The position numbers and the translations under genes were made by a program. This document shows, piece by piece, positions 13,702 through 22,523 of a stretch of DNA of 34,294 bases; positions within the stretch are counted from its first letter, which is position 1; each line of letters opens with the position of its first letter. Origin of the DNA: an uncultured Rickettsiales bacterium (lineage in GTDB: Bacteria; Pseudomonadota; Alphaproteobacteria; Rs-D84); assembly GCA_900546225.1 (NCBI GenBank), contig URBZ01000009.1:1-34294 (forward strand). The letters run 5' to 3'. The notes under the pieces were generated by a model, which did no database searches, was not told the DNA's origin, and worked only from the letters and a program-made list of their open reading frames with translations.

Positions 13702-14232
13702 TTAATAATAACAATCTTCACTGAATTCGTATTGTCCTGTTGGGTCTGACAGTTTTGACCCAGCCGGCAAGTAACAATCGCCTATTCGTGTTGCACCGGC
13801 ATCAGGGGTTGTGCCTTGGATGGTGTCGAATGTAGGACAACGTACACAAACTTTTGGATTGCTTGCCGTTGGATTGCCATAATACCCCCGCGCACAACGA
13901 TATGAATACTGCCACTCTGTATTACACTTACCAGTGGGCAAGTCATCTTCACAAGAGAAAAAGCCCGCCATTTCTGTACCGCAGTCATCGCTACATATGC
14001 TTTCCCAATCATAGACCCACGTATTACAATTACCTACACTATCACACGGCATATAACAGTTATATTTCTTGGTGCCACAGTCACACGTCCCATATCCACA
14101 CGAGAAAGCAGCTTTTGATGAATTCCATACGAAATCATTGCATCCGCTGCCCGCGGGACAATATGGTACGGCACGTGCAGGGGTAATACCACATGCCAAT
14201 ATCAATGCGACCAATAAAAATTTTCCGCTCAT
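13702..14232 (-). CDS. Secreted cysteine-rich protein (leader-associated paralogue 2)
   Basis: This 176-residue protein has a signal peptide (MSGKFLLVALILACGITPARA, cleavage likely before VPYC). The mature part has about 24 cysteines, including a CxCG...CYMPCD region, a YRCARGYYGNP segment and CVRCPTF. It ends with DCYLPAGSKLSDPTGQYEFSEDCYY. It aligns along its length with 2845-3369 and shares the same leader on the opposite strand, so gene and leader were duplicated or spread together. The SD is CTGGAGG before the ATG. The function is unknown; the paired cysteines and export signal point to a disulfide-rich surface or secreted protein. Confidence 0.82.
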   Translation of the reverse strand: MSGKFLLVALILACGITPARAVPYCPAGSGCNDFVWNSSKAAFSCGYGTCDCGTKKYNCYMPCDSVGNCNTWVYDWESICSDDCGTEMAGFFSCEDDLPTGKCNTEWQYSYRCARGYYGNPTASNPKVCVRCPTFDTIQGTTPDAGATRIGDCYLPAGSKLSDPTGQYEFSEDCYY

Positions 14233-14480
14233 ATTCTATATCCTCCAGATTTCCCCAAATGAAAAACCACCAGTTTTCACAGGTGGTCAGGAGGTTGAGA
14301 ACAACTAGCAAGAATTGTGTCGCGTATTTGATATTCCGCGAACCCTCCTGACCCAAATGTCAGGAGTTTTATTTTTCGTCGCCTGTACAAAAAACGGCGC
14401 AACTGGCGCGCCATAAAAACAGTACTTGCTGACGCTTGCTAAACGGGTTCTCACACCCCATCGTTGGAACGCCCAACGAC
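14233..14480 (-). promoter_or_regulatory. Duplicated structured 5' leader with attenuator-like fold, copy 2
   Basis: On the minus strand this repeats the 2601-2844 leader. Helix A is perfect here: CTCCTGAC with GTCAGGAG (plus-strand 14359-14366 and 14345-14352). Helix B, GGTCAGGAGG/CCTCCTGACC, is perfect (14344-14353 with 14285-14294). Terminator-like helix C is ACCACC/GGTGGT (14282-14287 with 14266-14271), followed by TTTT. The inner stem is ACAATT/AGTTGT, keeping the pairing with changed bases. The early hairpin is GGCGC/GCGCC followed by GTTTTTT (about 14412-14390). The 5' part (GTCGTTGGGCGTTCC, GGGGTGTGAGAACCCG) is nearly identical to copy 1, whereas the stretch between it and the early hairpin is not. 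Confidence 0.75.
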
Positions 14481-14486
14481 ATTAGG

Positions 14487-14515
14487 ATTATATGAAGTTT
14501 ATAAAATAAAAACAA
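14487..14515 (-). promoter_or_regulatory. Promoter of structured leader, copy 2
   Basis: On the minus strand -35 TTGTTT (14515-14510), 17-bp spacer and -10 TATAAT (14492-14487) match copy 1 in sequence and spacing. Conservation also extends about 5 nt upstream of the -35 box. Confidence 0.8.
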
Positions 14516-14529
14516 GTGGAAAAAGTTTG

Positions 14530-14592
14530 TGCGCCGAATGGCGCGACTTTATTTACTGGATTGTCGCACGTCGCTACGCTCGCTCGCAATGA
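14530..14592. repeat. Dispersed composite repeat, copy 4
   Basis: Hairpin GTGCGCC-GAAT-GGCGCG is followed by an A/T spacer and the arm TTTACTGGATTG...CTCGCAATGA. The remaining sequence to 14699 is non-coding and ends in a TATCACT/ATCACTT-type short tandem repeat (about 14667-14700). Confidence 0.7.
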
Positions 14593-14698
14593 ATCCAAGC
14601 TAAGCGCAGGATGCGGCAAGGACGCAGTCCGCAGGCGACACGTTTTTAAGTTTTATATTCTAAAACTTTATCACTGCATCACTCTATCACTTTATCAC

Positions 14699-14729
14699 TA
14701 AAAAAACACGCCATTGACGTGTTTTTTTA
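14699..14729. terminator. smpB terminator
   Basis: AAAAAACACG (14701-14710) pairs with CGTGTTTTTT (14718-14727). The stem reads as a terminator in both directions and touches the smpB stop at 14727. Confidence 0.88.
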
Positions 14730-15200
14730 TTTCCCTTTCAAGATTCTGGCTTTGTTTTTATCCCATTCGCGCTGTTTTATGGTTTCGCGTTTGTCGGCGC
14801 GATTTTTCCCATAACCAATACCCAACAATACCTTTAATTTCCCACGATTGTTAAAATACAGTTTCAGTGGAACAATCGTTGCACCACGTTCCTGTAATTT
14901 GCCAATTAAACGGTTTATTTGCGCACGATGCAATAACAGTTGGCGCGGGCGACGTTCGTCAAAATTCACAATGCGTGCCGCCGTCGGCAATTTCTGAATT
15001 TCTATGCCCGCCAAGTATAAATCTGTGCCGCGACGCTGGACAAACCCATCAACAATCGTTACCAATCCATAGCGAATGGATTTGATTTCTGCGCCCGTCA
15101 GGGAAATGCCGGCCTCGATAGTGTCGGTAATAGAATAACTGAACCGCGCCTTGCGATTTTCAGAAACTTGGCCAAATTTAATAATACTTCTGCGTGTCAT
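14727..15200 (-). CDS. smpB: SsrA-binding protein SmpB
   Basis: This 157-residue protein binds tmRNA and delivers it to stalled ribosomes for trans-translation. Features seen are the NRKARFSYSITDTIEAGISLTGAEIKSIR core, the LYLAGIEI strand, the RPRQLLLHRAQINRL segment, and a basic C-terminal tail starting at GYGKNRADKRETIKQREWDKNKARILKGK, which lies in the mRNA channel. Length and motifs are standard. It is the last gene of a minus-strand run; the tatD stop lies only 7 nt upstream of its start. The tmRNA gene is not in this window. Confidence 0.96.
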   Translation of the reverse strand: MTRRSIIKFGQVSENRKARFSYSITDTIEAGISLTGAEIKSIRYGLVTIVDGFVQRRGTDLYLAGIEIQKLPTAARIVNFDERRPRQLLLHRAQINRLIGKLQERGATIVPLKLYFNNRGKLKVLLGIGYGKNRADKRETIKQREWDKNKARILKGK

Positions 15201-15207
15201 AGTACGT

Positions 15208-15996
15208 CTATTTTACATCATGTTTTGCAAATTGCAAATCGCCACGCATGCGCGGGTACAAATTATACGTATTTTGTTCCAAAATTGGGGCAAGTTGTTC
15301 CAATGTCAGCCCATGAATATCCGCCAACACGCGTGCGGTTTCCACCACCATAAATGGTTCACATTGTTTGCCACGATATGGCACAGGGGCGCAAAAAGGG
15401 CTGTCTGTTTCAATAACCAATCGGTCGGTTGGAATCTTTGCAAACGTTTCGCGGATTTCAGCAGCGTTTTTGAATGTCAAAATGCCACTGGCAGAAAAAT
15501 AGAATCCGCGGTTTAACATTTCGCGCGCCATGTCCCACGAACTGGTGAAACAATGCATAACACCACGAATATTGTCGCGCAAAATGTCCAGCGTGTCGTG
15601 TTCTGCGTCGCGCGTATGAATTGCCACAGGCAAATCGTATTCCCGTGCAATATCCAATTGTTGCGCAAACAATTTAATTTGTGCATCGCGCGTATCGCCA
15701 CCACATTCGTGATAATCCAGTCCGATTTCACCCACACCCACCACACGCGGATTGGTCAACGCGTCGCGGGTCAAGAATTTTGCTGCATCCACACCGTGAT
15801 ATTCGGGGTGAATGCCAATCGTTGCCCAAATATTATCGTGCGTGTTTGCAATTTGCACCGCGCGCGCAATGTCCGCTGGGTCGGCGGTTGGACAAATTAT
15901 TTTTGAAACGCCTGCGTCTGCGGCACGCGCAATCACGGCATCTAAATCACCCGACACGTAATTGTCGGTCAAATGACAGTGTGTATCTATAAACAT
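15208..15996 (-). CDS. TatD family metal-dependent hydrolase/DNase
   Basis: This 262-residue amidohydrolase-fold protein has the family's metal ligands: DTHCH near the N-terminus (residues 4-8), GEIGLDYHE, HTRDAEHDT, HCFTSS and ETDSPFCAP. TatD proteins cleave DNA or related phosphodiester or ester substrates, with 3'-5' exonuclease activity shown for E. coli TatD. It overlaps the end of holB by 10 nt and precedes smpB by 7 nt, as in the common holB-tatD arrangement next to tmk or metG, so it is translated from a multi-gene message. The typical length and intact motifs give no sign of decay. Confidence 0.92.
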   Translation of the reverse strand: MFIDTHCHLTDNYVSGDLDAVIARAADAGVSKIICPTADPADIARAVQIANTHDNIWATIGIHPEYHGVDAAKFLTRDALTNPRVVGVGEIGLDYHECGGDTRDAQIKLFAQQLDIAREYDLPVAIHTRDAEHDTLDILRDNIRGVMHCFTSSWDMAREMLNRGFYFSASGILTFKNAAEIRETFAKIPTDRLVIETDSPFCAPVPYRGKQCEPFMVVETARVLADIHGLTLEQLAPILEQNTYNLYPRMRGDLQFAKHDVK

Positions 15997-16913
15997 TTCT
16001 TGATATCCAATATAATTTTGAACAGCGCGGTTTCAGGTTCCAAATTGACGTCACGTATACTGTTGATTGTTCGGGTGGCGTCTGAATACATGTCCGCCAA
16101 ACCGAAATGCGCAATTACGTCCAACAATATACCATACAACGCCGTGTCCGCCGCCAGTCGTCGCGCAATCGTCATAAAATCCACAGAATTAGATTGTGGG
16201 TTTTCCAGTGTTTCTATTAAATCTTCGTATATCGCGTCGCCACCGGTGCTTTTCAGTGCAGCAATTTTACCGAAACTGCCATTGGCCAATTTTAATGTTT
16301 CGGTACTGATTTGTTCATCGGGAATAAAGTGCGCGCACAGTTGACGCATTTGGTCAATGGTCAGGGGACGCATTTTTTCCACGCGGGCACGTGAACGAAT
16401 GGTCGGCAATGTATTTGCCAACTGGTGCGCCACGACCAAGAATAAAACCTTGGCCGGTGGTTCTTCTAATAATTTCAGAATCGCATTCGCGGCATTCGTG
16501 GTCAATTCATCCACAGAATCAATCAGTACAACGCGCCATTCGCCTGACATAGACGACATTTGCATTTTATCAATAATGTTGCGCACGGTATAAACCGAAA
16601 TGGATTTCATATCGGGCTTTGGATTGCCGTCTTTGTCAATATTGTGCGCTGAATCAATTACAAAGAAATCCCCAACATTACCGTATACCATACGTGCGAT
16701 TTTGTACGCCATTGTTGCCTTGCCAATGCCGCGCGGCCCCGCCAACATCCACACGGGATGCACAGGATACTGGTCGCGGTTTTGCCATGCATCAATAAAG
16801 TGTTGCATCACGTCATTATGCCCAACCAAAATATTGGAATCGGCTGGTGCAGGGAAAGTATATAAAACCGGTTTTTTTCTTGGTGGCATGCGAATATCCC
16901 TAGTTGATTCCAA
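15987..16913 (-). CDS. holB: DNA polymerase III delta' subunit
   Basis: This 308-residue clamp-loader protein has a Walker A-like GPRGIGKAT (59-67), SVDELTTNAANAILKLLEEPP, FLVVAH and the SRAR (SRC-like) sensor segment TIRSRAR. In the clamp loader, delta' acts with DnaX and delta to load the beta clamp. It overlaps the carboxypeptidase gene upstream by 14 nt and tatD downstream by 10 nt, so translation is probably coupled. The start could also be the internal ATG at 16889 (MPPRKKPVLY); the upstream ATG is favoured only weakly. The zinc-binding cysteines often seen in delta' are not apparent. Confidence 0.88.
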   Translation of the reverse strand: MESTRDIRMPPRKKPVLYTFPAPADSNILVGHNDVMQHFIDAWQNRDQYPVHPVWMLAGPRGIGKATMAYKIARMVYGNVGDFFVIDSAHNIDKDGNPKPDMKSISVYTVRNIIDKMQMSSMSGEWRVVLIDSVDELTTNAANAILKLLEEPPAKVLFLVVAHQLANTLPTIRSRARVEKMRPLTIDQMRQLCAHFIPDEQISTETLKLANGSFGKIAALKSTGGDAIYEDLIETLENPQSNSVDFMTIARRLAADTALYGILLDVIAHFGLADMYSDATRTINSIRDVNLEPETALFKIILDIKKCL

Positions 16914-18075
16914 ATAATACCGATATGTTTCTGATTACACGACCAAAGAACTGTGTTTTGGACACTTTGTTTTGGGCAATCAATGGGGTGCGCGCAATAA
17001 TACGTCCGTCACGTTCAACCAATACTTCGCCCAGCACATCGCCCACCGCAATCGGGGCAGGGTGCGGGTCATCATACCGCGCCAAAACGCGAATGCCCGC
17101 CATAGTTTGTTTTTTGGGCAATGTGATTGCAAAATCCTTGGCCACTGTACCAATCACAAATTTTTCACGCCCATACCACACGGGCACTTTTGCGATTTTG
17201 TCGCCCGCACGAAAGAATACGTGATTCTTGGTTGTTTCGTAACCATAGTTCAGCAGTTTTTTCATCTCGGCCGCCAAGGCATCGTGTCCCTTGCCGTTAA
17301 AGCCGTTTATAACGCCAATCAGGCGACGTCCGCCGACGCGGCTGCTGGCCACCATGCCATAGCCCCCTTCGGCGGTATGACCCGTTTTCAGTCCGTCTGC
17401 GCCCGCCATAATAAACAGCAGTTTATTATAGTTCAATGTGTGCGTGCGTCCCCATTCGCGACACCAGTCGGTCTGGTGTTCGGCAAATTCAAAACGTTTG
17501 GTTGCAAACATAGGATAGATTTCTGGATAATCAGCAATGATGTGCGTGGCCAATGTTGCCAATTCGCGACTGGTCATCAAATTGTTAGGGTCGGGTAATC
17601 CACTGGCATTACCGAATGTCGACAGTGGCATACCGATTGCGCGCGCCTTTTTCGCCATTAAATCAGTAAACGCGATTTCAGACCCCGCCAGTTTTTCCGC
17701 CACAACCACCGATGCGTCGCCCCCCGACAGTACAATCAGTCCCAAAATTAAATCACGCACAGACACGGTCTGACCCGCTGTCAGACAAATCTTGCTGGCG
17801 GGATACCACAGTGGGTTTTTATAGTCGGCATTCTGGCTGACGGGTAATCTGTCGTCCATGGTCAGACGCCCCGCCTTGATTTCGTCAAACAGCAAGGTCA
17901 GCGTCATCAGTTTTATCATTGACGATGGCGGCATCAGGGTATCAGCATTTTTTGCCACAATTTCCGTACCTGAATCATAGTCAATCAAAAACGCCGAACG
18001 TGCACGTGTTGAAAAATCAGCATTTGCAGCGGTTGAAATCAGTGAAATTATAATTGCGAATATTTTCTTGTTCAT
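16900..18075 (-). CDS. D-alanyl-D-alanine carboxypeptidase (DacA/DacC-like, penicillin-binding protein)
   Basis: This 391-residue S11 peptidase trims the terminal D-Ala of peptidoglycan side chains in the periplasm. It has a Sec signal peptide (MNKKIFAIIISLISTAANA), active-site S52-M-I-K55 within PPSSMIKLMT, the second motif as SGG in LSGGDASVVVAEK (usually SGN or SxN), and the third motif KTG in LKTGHTAEGGYGMV. A C-terminal beta-domain (PBP5_C-like, LPKKQTMAGIRVLARYDDPHPAPI) and a weak amphipathic tail (FGRVIRNISVLFGI) that can dock to the membrane follow. It starts an operon running into holB, tatD and smpB. The SGG replacement is seen in other members and need not impair activity. Confidence 0.92.
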   Translation of the reverse strand: MNKKIFAIIISLISTAANADFSTRARSAFLIDYDSGTEIVAKNADTLMPPSSMIKLMTLTLLFDEIKAGRLTMDDRLPVSQNADYKNPLWYPASKICLTAGQTVSVRDLILGLIVLSGGDASVVVAEKLAGSEIAFTDLMAKKARAIGMPLSTFGNASGLPDPNNLMTSRELATLATHIIADYPEIYPMFATKRFEFAEHQTDWCREWGRTHTLNYNKLLFIMAGADGLKTGHTAEGGYGMVASSRVGGRRLIGVINGFNGKGHDALAAEMKKLLNYGYETTKNHVFFRAGDKIAKVPVWYGREKFVIGTVAKDFAITLPKKQTMAGIRVLARYDDPHPAPIAVGDVLGEVLVERDGRIIARTPLIAQNKVSKTQFFGRVIRNISVLFGIN

Positions 18076-18120
18076 GATGCCATGATACTAGCAAGAATAT
18101 CGCCCATTGCCAACAAATTT

Positions 18121-19356
18121 TTATGCCATATGCGCAATAAATTCGTCGCCATTGATATCAGTCAACAAAACGTCGCAAACTGTACGCGCCGGAATCGCAT
18201 CGCCAACGATTTTTACAGAAATATCGTGCGGGTCGCGCGCCATATTTTTCTCTTCAACCAAAACTTGGACGGTTTTGCCGATTTGTTGGCGCATAAATTC
18301 CAATTTATTGGCGTTTGCTGCATCGGTTATGATTTTTACGCGTTGTTTGCTGGTGTTGTGCGGAACTTGGTCGGGCATTGTTGCCGCAACCGTATCAGGG
18401 CGCGGGGAAAAGGGAAACGCATGAATCTTTATCGGGCGCGTCGCGCGTACCAATGCCAATGTGTCATTAAAATATTCGTCGGTTTCCCCAGGAAAACCGC
18501 ATATAATATCCCAACTGAAAGTAATGCCATCGCCTGCGGTGGCAACTATTTTGCGCACCATTTCCGCATTGTGACGGCGACGCATAGCGCGCAGAATGGC
18601 ATCACACCCAGATTGCATAGACAGGTGCAGGTGTGGCATCATACGTGGTTCGTTATGCATTAAATCAATCAGTTTGAAAATTTGTGGCGACGCCGGATCC
18701 ATTGACGACAGGCGCAATCGTTGAATTTCTGGTACGTCGCGCAGTAATTGCGCACATACGTCTGAAATCAGCATACCATCACGAGCATATGACGCCGTGT
18801 CAACGCCAGTCAGGACTATTTCTGTAAACCCGCGCGCCACGGCGGTGCGCGCATCATTCAAAATATCGGCGTACGCAAATGAAACCGATGGCCCGCGCAA
18901 CGCCCGCGTAATGCAATATGTGCATTGATGATTGCAACCGTTCTGAACCTGAATAAATTGCTTGGACAATACGGTGTCGCCGTGCGCAAAGTTCGCCACA
19001 CGTGGATTCTCGAAATGACATGGTGCGTCTGCCAGTGCGGTCAAATATGCGGACAGATGCATTTTATCACGGTTATCAACAACGATTGCGTTCGGAATCT
19101 GTAAAAACAGGTCTGGGTTGCGTGTGGCGGCGCATCCTGTTACAAAAATAGGGGTGTCAGGATTTTCGCGTGCGATTTTGCGGATGGTTTGCCCCGATTG
19201 ACGCTCGGCCTCGGCCGTGACGGCGCAAGTGTTGACCAAAATAGCGGCGGGCATGGCGCGCGCCAGCATTTCTTGAATCTTTTCTGATTCCAATGCGTTC
19301 AATCGGCAACCCATGGACAGGGTCATAATGTTATTTTTATTATTTTCTGCTTGCAT
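18121..19356 (-). CDS. mtaB: tRNA (N6-threonylcarbamoyladenosine37-C2)-methylthiotransferase
   Basis: This 411-residue radical-SAM methylthiotransferase adds a methylthio group to t6A37 of tRNAs reading ANN codons. The UPF0004 domain has the three cluster cysteines (C17, C44, C75). The radical-SAM cluster is C141-x3-C145-x2-C148 in NGCNHQCTYC, and a TRAM-like C-terminal domain ends the protein. VNTCAVTAEAERQSGQTIRK is characteristic of MtaB (YqeV) rather than MiaB. The start is supported by AAGGAC before the ATG. It is divergent from rpoZ with 57 nt between the start codons, a space that must hold both promoters. The carboxypeptidase operon follows after 45 nt. Confidence 0.88.
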   Translation of the reverse strand: MQAENNKNNIMTLSMGCRLNALESEKIQEMLARAMPAAILVNTCAVTAEAERQSGQTIRKIARENPDTPIFVTGCAATRNPDLFLQIPNAIVVDNRDKMHLSAYLTALADAPCHFENPRVANFAHGDTVLSKQFIQVQNGCNHQCTYCITRALRGPSVSFAYADILNDARTAVARGFTEIVLTGVDTASYARDGMLISDVCAQLLRDVPEIQRLRLSSMDPASPQIFKLIDLMHNEPRMMPHLHLSMQSGCDAILRAMRRRHNAEMVRKIVATAGDGITFSWDIICGFPGETDEYFNDTLALVRATRPIKIHAFPFSPRPDTVAATMPDQVPHNTSKQRVKIITDAANANKLEFMRQQIGKTVQVLVEEKNMARDPHDISVKIVGDAIPARTVCDVLLTDINGDEFIAHMA

Positions 19357-19413
19357 TTTTTACGTCCTTGGGGCATTATAGCGTGGTTAAAAACGATTTC
19401 AACAAAGGATTTT

Positions 19414-19791
19414 ATGATGGCCCGTACCACAAATTCAGATACATTACCATTTGTAGAAAGCCGTTATGAACTGGGAATGTTGGCGTCCCAGCGTGTTCGC
19501 GACTTGAACGGTGGCGCAACACCTGTGGTTGATAAAAACGACGACAAATTGACGGTTGTTGCACTGCGCGAAATTGCCAGTGGCAAATTGGACGTGAACA
19601 ATGTTCGTCACGAATTTATTCAGTCGTACAAAGATACCCCAGCGGTCGAATCTGGCGAAGAATCGTTGGAGGTTGGCGCAACCGAAGATCCATTGTTGCG
19701 TGAAATTGATGCAGAATTGGAAAACGCATTGGTTGACGAACCTGTTGATCCACAGCAGACGGAAACCACAGCGGATTTGTCTGCTGAATAA
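19414..19791 (+). CDS. rpoZ: RNA polymerase omega subunit
   Basis: This 125-residue omega protein stabilises beta' in RNA polymerase. It has the conserved LPFVESRYELGMLASQRVRDLNGG and NDDKLTVVALREIASGKLDV segments. The acidic C-terminal tail of about 60 residues is longer than that of E. coli omega but of a kind often seen in alphaproteobacteria. The start is set at 19414, or at 19417 in the ATGATG doublet, because of AAAGGA just upstream; the frame stays open further upstream, but that extension has no sense. It is followed by tRNA-Ser after 17 nt, so the tRNA may be co-transcribed. Confidence 0.9.
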   Translation: MMARTTNSDTLPFVESRYELGMLASQRVRDLNGGATPVVDKNDDKLTVVALREIASGKLDVNNVRHEFIQSYKDTPAVESGEESLEVGATEDPLLREIDAELENALVDEPVDPQQTETTADLSAE

Positions 19792-19808
19792 TCAGACCAC
19801 CGAAATCC

Positions 19809-19899
19809 GGAGACGTCGCATAGTTGGTCTAGTGCGCTACATTGGAAATGTAGTATACCGGCAACGGTATCAAGGGTTCGAATCCCTTCGTCTCCGCCA
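19809..19899 (+). tRNA. tRNA-Ser (GGA anticodon)
   Basis: Acceptor stem GGAGACG (19809-19815) pairs with CGTCTCC (19889-19895), with discriminator G and encoded CCA. The anticodon arm is CTACA-TTGGAAA-TGTAG with anticodon GGA. A long variable arm (TATACCGGCAACGGTATC) is typical of tRNA-Ser. The T arm is AGGG-TTCGAAT-CCCT. A terminator-like hairpin (19945-19967) follows. The 3' end is the probable insertion site of the island to the right. Confidence 0.95.
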
Positions 19900-19944
19900 G
19901 GAATATGACGCATTCCACGGTAATCCCGCGGGATGTTTCTTTTA

Positions 19945-19967
19945 CCCAGGAATTCTGGGATTTTTAT
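19945..19967 (+). terminator. Terminator-like hairpin after tRNA-Ser
   Basis: CCCAG (19945-19949) pairs with CTGGG (19955-19959), followed by ATTTTTAT. A small palindrome ATCCCGCGGGAT lies just upstream at about 19923-19934. The rest of the gap to 20123 has no visible gene. Confidence 0.6.
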
Positions 19968-20123
19968 ACGCGAGGGCACCAGTGTATACTCGCCATCACA
20001 CCAAATCCCGCAAAAAACGCCACCGAGCATACATCCCCCAAAAACGCTGAGGCAATTACTTGAATTTAGTCTATAAAAAACTATATAATATTGTGCAATA
20101 ATACAACTAATGAGGTTGAATAT

Positions 20124-20918
20124 ATGACAGAAGAACGCAGAGTTTCTTTTGGGTATAATAGTGAACTGGATGTGCGATTAAAAAATCCTGTAATTAAAGT
20201 TCAGCAGGATTTTGATTTATCAAAGGATACAAAGTTTAGTATGCGGACATTACTGTTGCTGTGCGTATTTTGTGTTGGGGTATTTGGTTTTGGGCTTAAC
20301 CCAAATTTCTTTGGGTATGATTTGGTGACAAATTATAGAACTTTTATAGTGTTTTGTTTGCTTGTTCTGTCTGGTCAAACATTTATTGCTGTATTTCAAT
20401 ATAGATTAAATCGCGGCAAATTACGTCGTCATTTACAAATGTACGATCAAGAAATAGATAGATTAGAGGAAGGGTGTAAATCAGAAAAAAGCAAGGTGTC
20501 GGGATTAAAAAAAGTTTGGAATGAGGCTTTAATGCAGAAATTTCCACTGAATTTTCAGGGTCAGCATGTCGATACTAAAGAAAAATTAAACGATTTAGTT
20601 AAGCCAAGATATGATGCTCTGAACGTAAATTATAGTCGGGCCAAGAACGCACTCGTCAGAGCAAAACGAGAAAAGCTTGATGCAGAAATAGTTTATAAGT
20701 GGATTAATGGTACAATTACATTCGGATTGGTTGTTGTTGCCTTTGTTTTAGGGTGTTGTGCATTTCGATGTAATTGTGCGGTGGTAGATAAAATATGGCG
20801 CACAACAGATTCCGAACAATATATTTTATTAAATATTAAAAATTTAGATCAGAAATGTTTATTAAGTTCAAATTCTGTGACGGCGTTGTTGGAGAAAGAT
20901 TTATTTCAAACCAAATAA
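20124..20918 (+). CDS. Membrane protein with central coiled coil, unknown function
   Basis: This 264-residue protein has hydrophobic segments at about 41-58, 73-92 and 208-228, and a charged heptad-rich stretch (about 95-190: KLRRHLQMYDQEIDRLEEGCKSEKSK...), likely a cytoplasmic coiled coil between the second and third segments. A ~35-residue C-terminal tail follows. I recognise no family. The start at 20124 is chosen over 20091 because TGAGGTTG lies at SD distance before it. It is the first gene of the accessory island after tRNA-Ser, is visibly A/T-rich and uses codons unlike the housekeeping genes. Its 3' end overlaps the convergent recombinase gene by 18 nt. Confidence 0.7.
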   Translation: MTEERRVSFGYNSELDVRLKNPVIKVQQDFDLSKDTKFSMRTLLLLCVFCVGVFGFGLNPNFFGYDLVTNYRTFIVFCLLVLSGQTFIAVFQYRLNRGKLRRHLQMYDQEIDRLEEGCKSEKSKVSGLKKVWNEALMQKFPLNFQGQHVDTKEKLNDLVKPRYDALNVNYSRAKNALVRAKREKLDAEIVYKWINGTITFGLVVVAFVLGCCAFRCNCAVVDKIWRTTDSEQYILLNIKNLDQKCLLSSNSVTALLEKDLFQTK

Positions 20919-22523
20919 ACTTTCTTGTTCATATAGATCTTGAGATCTGGAAGCCTTGTCTAGTATATCGCGAACGGGCATTGTGTATTTGCCGCTTAAT
21001 AGGTTGTTGGTGATTTTTGGGTTAAGATATGCAAGAGCCGGGTGTTTATAAACAAATCTTGGTGCTACATGTTCTGAATTTATAATTTTATCCACATCCC
21101 CGCATTCTTCATACATATCCCTATACTTCCAAGCGGTGGCGAAGGCTTTAAGGATCAAGTGGTTGTTATCGCTGATGGTCAAGACGCCATTCTTTGTTTT
21201 ATCAAATACTGTGTTTACGTATTTACGCAGGACGATCGGGACGGTGATGATAATGCGATTATCGTTGACCGTGAAATCCATCGGGTCGGATTTCTGGTTT
21301 ATAAAGTTCTCGGTTGCGAATGGCTGTAATTTTGCCGTATCTGGCATCAGATAGAATATCAGTTTTTCTTGCGAATATATAACTTTATCAGCCAGTGATT
21401 GAACAAAGGCTTTCTTTTCTGCGTATGGCATATTTTGAGTGTTTATGCGTTTCAGAATGTCAACGATCGCGGACGGCAGTACCGACAGGTCGGCATCCAG
21501 GAACTGGGTAATGGTTTTAATTGCAATTTCGTCCACCGTTGGCGCGGGCAGATAGAATCCACGTGTCGCATAATAATGCGTGTTTGTTTTGCCTTTGCCA
21601 CATGTCCGCTGATTGGTAAATCGCACGCCGTTATGATTAAACAGTTTACCGGTCAACAGGTTTGGCGAACCGTGAGTTTCAGATTTATTATTCGCATTGT
21701 TCCGAAGGGCCGTTTGCACACGCTCAAACAGCTCAGTGGGTAATATCGCCTGATGGTCGCCCGGGGCAACGGTGTTGTCGGTTTTGTTCACAATCTGACC
21801 GATATAAGTCCGATCACGCAGAATACGGTGCATGCTCATTTTCGCGATAGGTCGACCGCCTTTTGTGATGCCTTTGGCGGTTGTCCATTGTTTGGCATGT
21901 ATATTGTGCGCCACGGCATATTCAGTCAGTGCATTTACAGATTGCAGTTCCAGATATTTTTCAAAGAGCGTCCGAACATTCGCGGCCTCAACCGCGTTCG
22001 GAATCAACTTTTTATTTACCACATCATAGCCCAATGGTGGATTGCCGCCCATCCACAGGCCTTTGGCTTTACTGGCGCGGATTTTATCGCGCACGCGTTC
22101 TGATGACACCTCGCGCTCAAACTGGGCGAACGACAGCAACATATTCAGCATCAGTTTTCCCATTGATGTACTGGTATCAAATGATTGGGTAATGGACACG
22201 AAATTGGCACCGTATTTTTCAAAATACCGCATCATATTGTGAAAATCCAAAATGGAACGCGACAGTCTATCAACCTTGTACACCACGACGGTATTAATCA
22301 ATCCATGCGCCATATCGTCCAGCATTTGTTTTAATGCCGGGCGTTCCATCGCGCCACCGGAAATCGCCGCATCCGTATAGGTTTTGTGATATTGCCATCC
22401 ATTAAATGCCTGGGACGCGATATAGGCCTTACACGATTCCTCTTGGTTTTGCAGGGAATTAAACTCCATATCCAGTCCGTGTTCTGTGGACTTTCGTACA
22501 TAAATCGCACATCTATTTGGCAT
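20901..22523 (-). CDS. Large serine recombinase
   Basis: This 540-residue site-specific recombinase has an N-terminal resolvase domain (CAIYVRKSTEHG with the nucleophile serine, YKVDRLSRS, SFAQFEREVSSERVRDKI) followed by the recombinase domain (GLWMGGNPPLGYDV ... ILRDRTYIGQIVNK) and a zinc-ribbon-like and coiled-coil C-terminus. It integrates or excises the island or acts in phage-like transposition. It overlaps the DUF2924 gene upstream by 11 nt, a pairing common in alphaproteobacterial prophages. The resolvase and recombinase domains look intact and no frameshift is seen, so it may be active. Confidence 0.92.
   Translation of the reverse strand: MPNRCAIYVRKSTEHGLDMEFNSLQNQEESCKAYIASQAFNGWQYHKTYTDAAISGGAMERPALKQMLDDMAHGLINTVVVYKVDRLSRSILDFHNMMRYFEKYGANFVSITQSFDTSTSMGKLMLNMLLSFAQFEREVSSERVRDKIRASKAKGLWMGGNPPLGYDVVNKKLIPNAVEAANVRTLFEKYLELQSVNALTEYAVAHNIHAKQWTTAKGITKGGRPIAKMSMHRILRDRTYIGQIVNKTDNTVAPGDHQAILPTELFERVQTALRNNANNKSETHGSPNLLTGKLFNHNGVRFTNQRTCGKGKTNTHYYATRGFYLPAPTVDEIAIKTITQFLDADLSVLPSAIVDILKRINTQNMPYAEKKAFVQSLADKVIYSQEKLIFYLMPDTAKLQPFATENFINQKSDPMDFTVNDNRIIITVPIVLRKYVNTVFDKTKNGVLTISDNNHLILKAFATAWKYRDMYEECGDVDKIINSEHVAPRFVYKHPALAYLNPKITNNLLSGKYTMPVRDILDKASRSQDLYEQESLFGLK

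Noticed and set aside
13125..13721. Two minus-strand frames rich in Phe/Cys or Ala/Thr opposite the EF-hand protein gene
   Set aside because: Their composition is the mirror of the Lys/Ala repeat codons; they run over a terminator, whereas the plus-strand gene has promoter, SD and EF-hand.
20901..22523. Recombinase gene as marker of an insertion sequence
   Set aside because: No terminal inverted repeats or target duplication seen around it; the DUF2924 partner and adjacent packaging genes fit a prophage-like island better.
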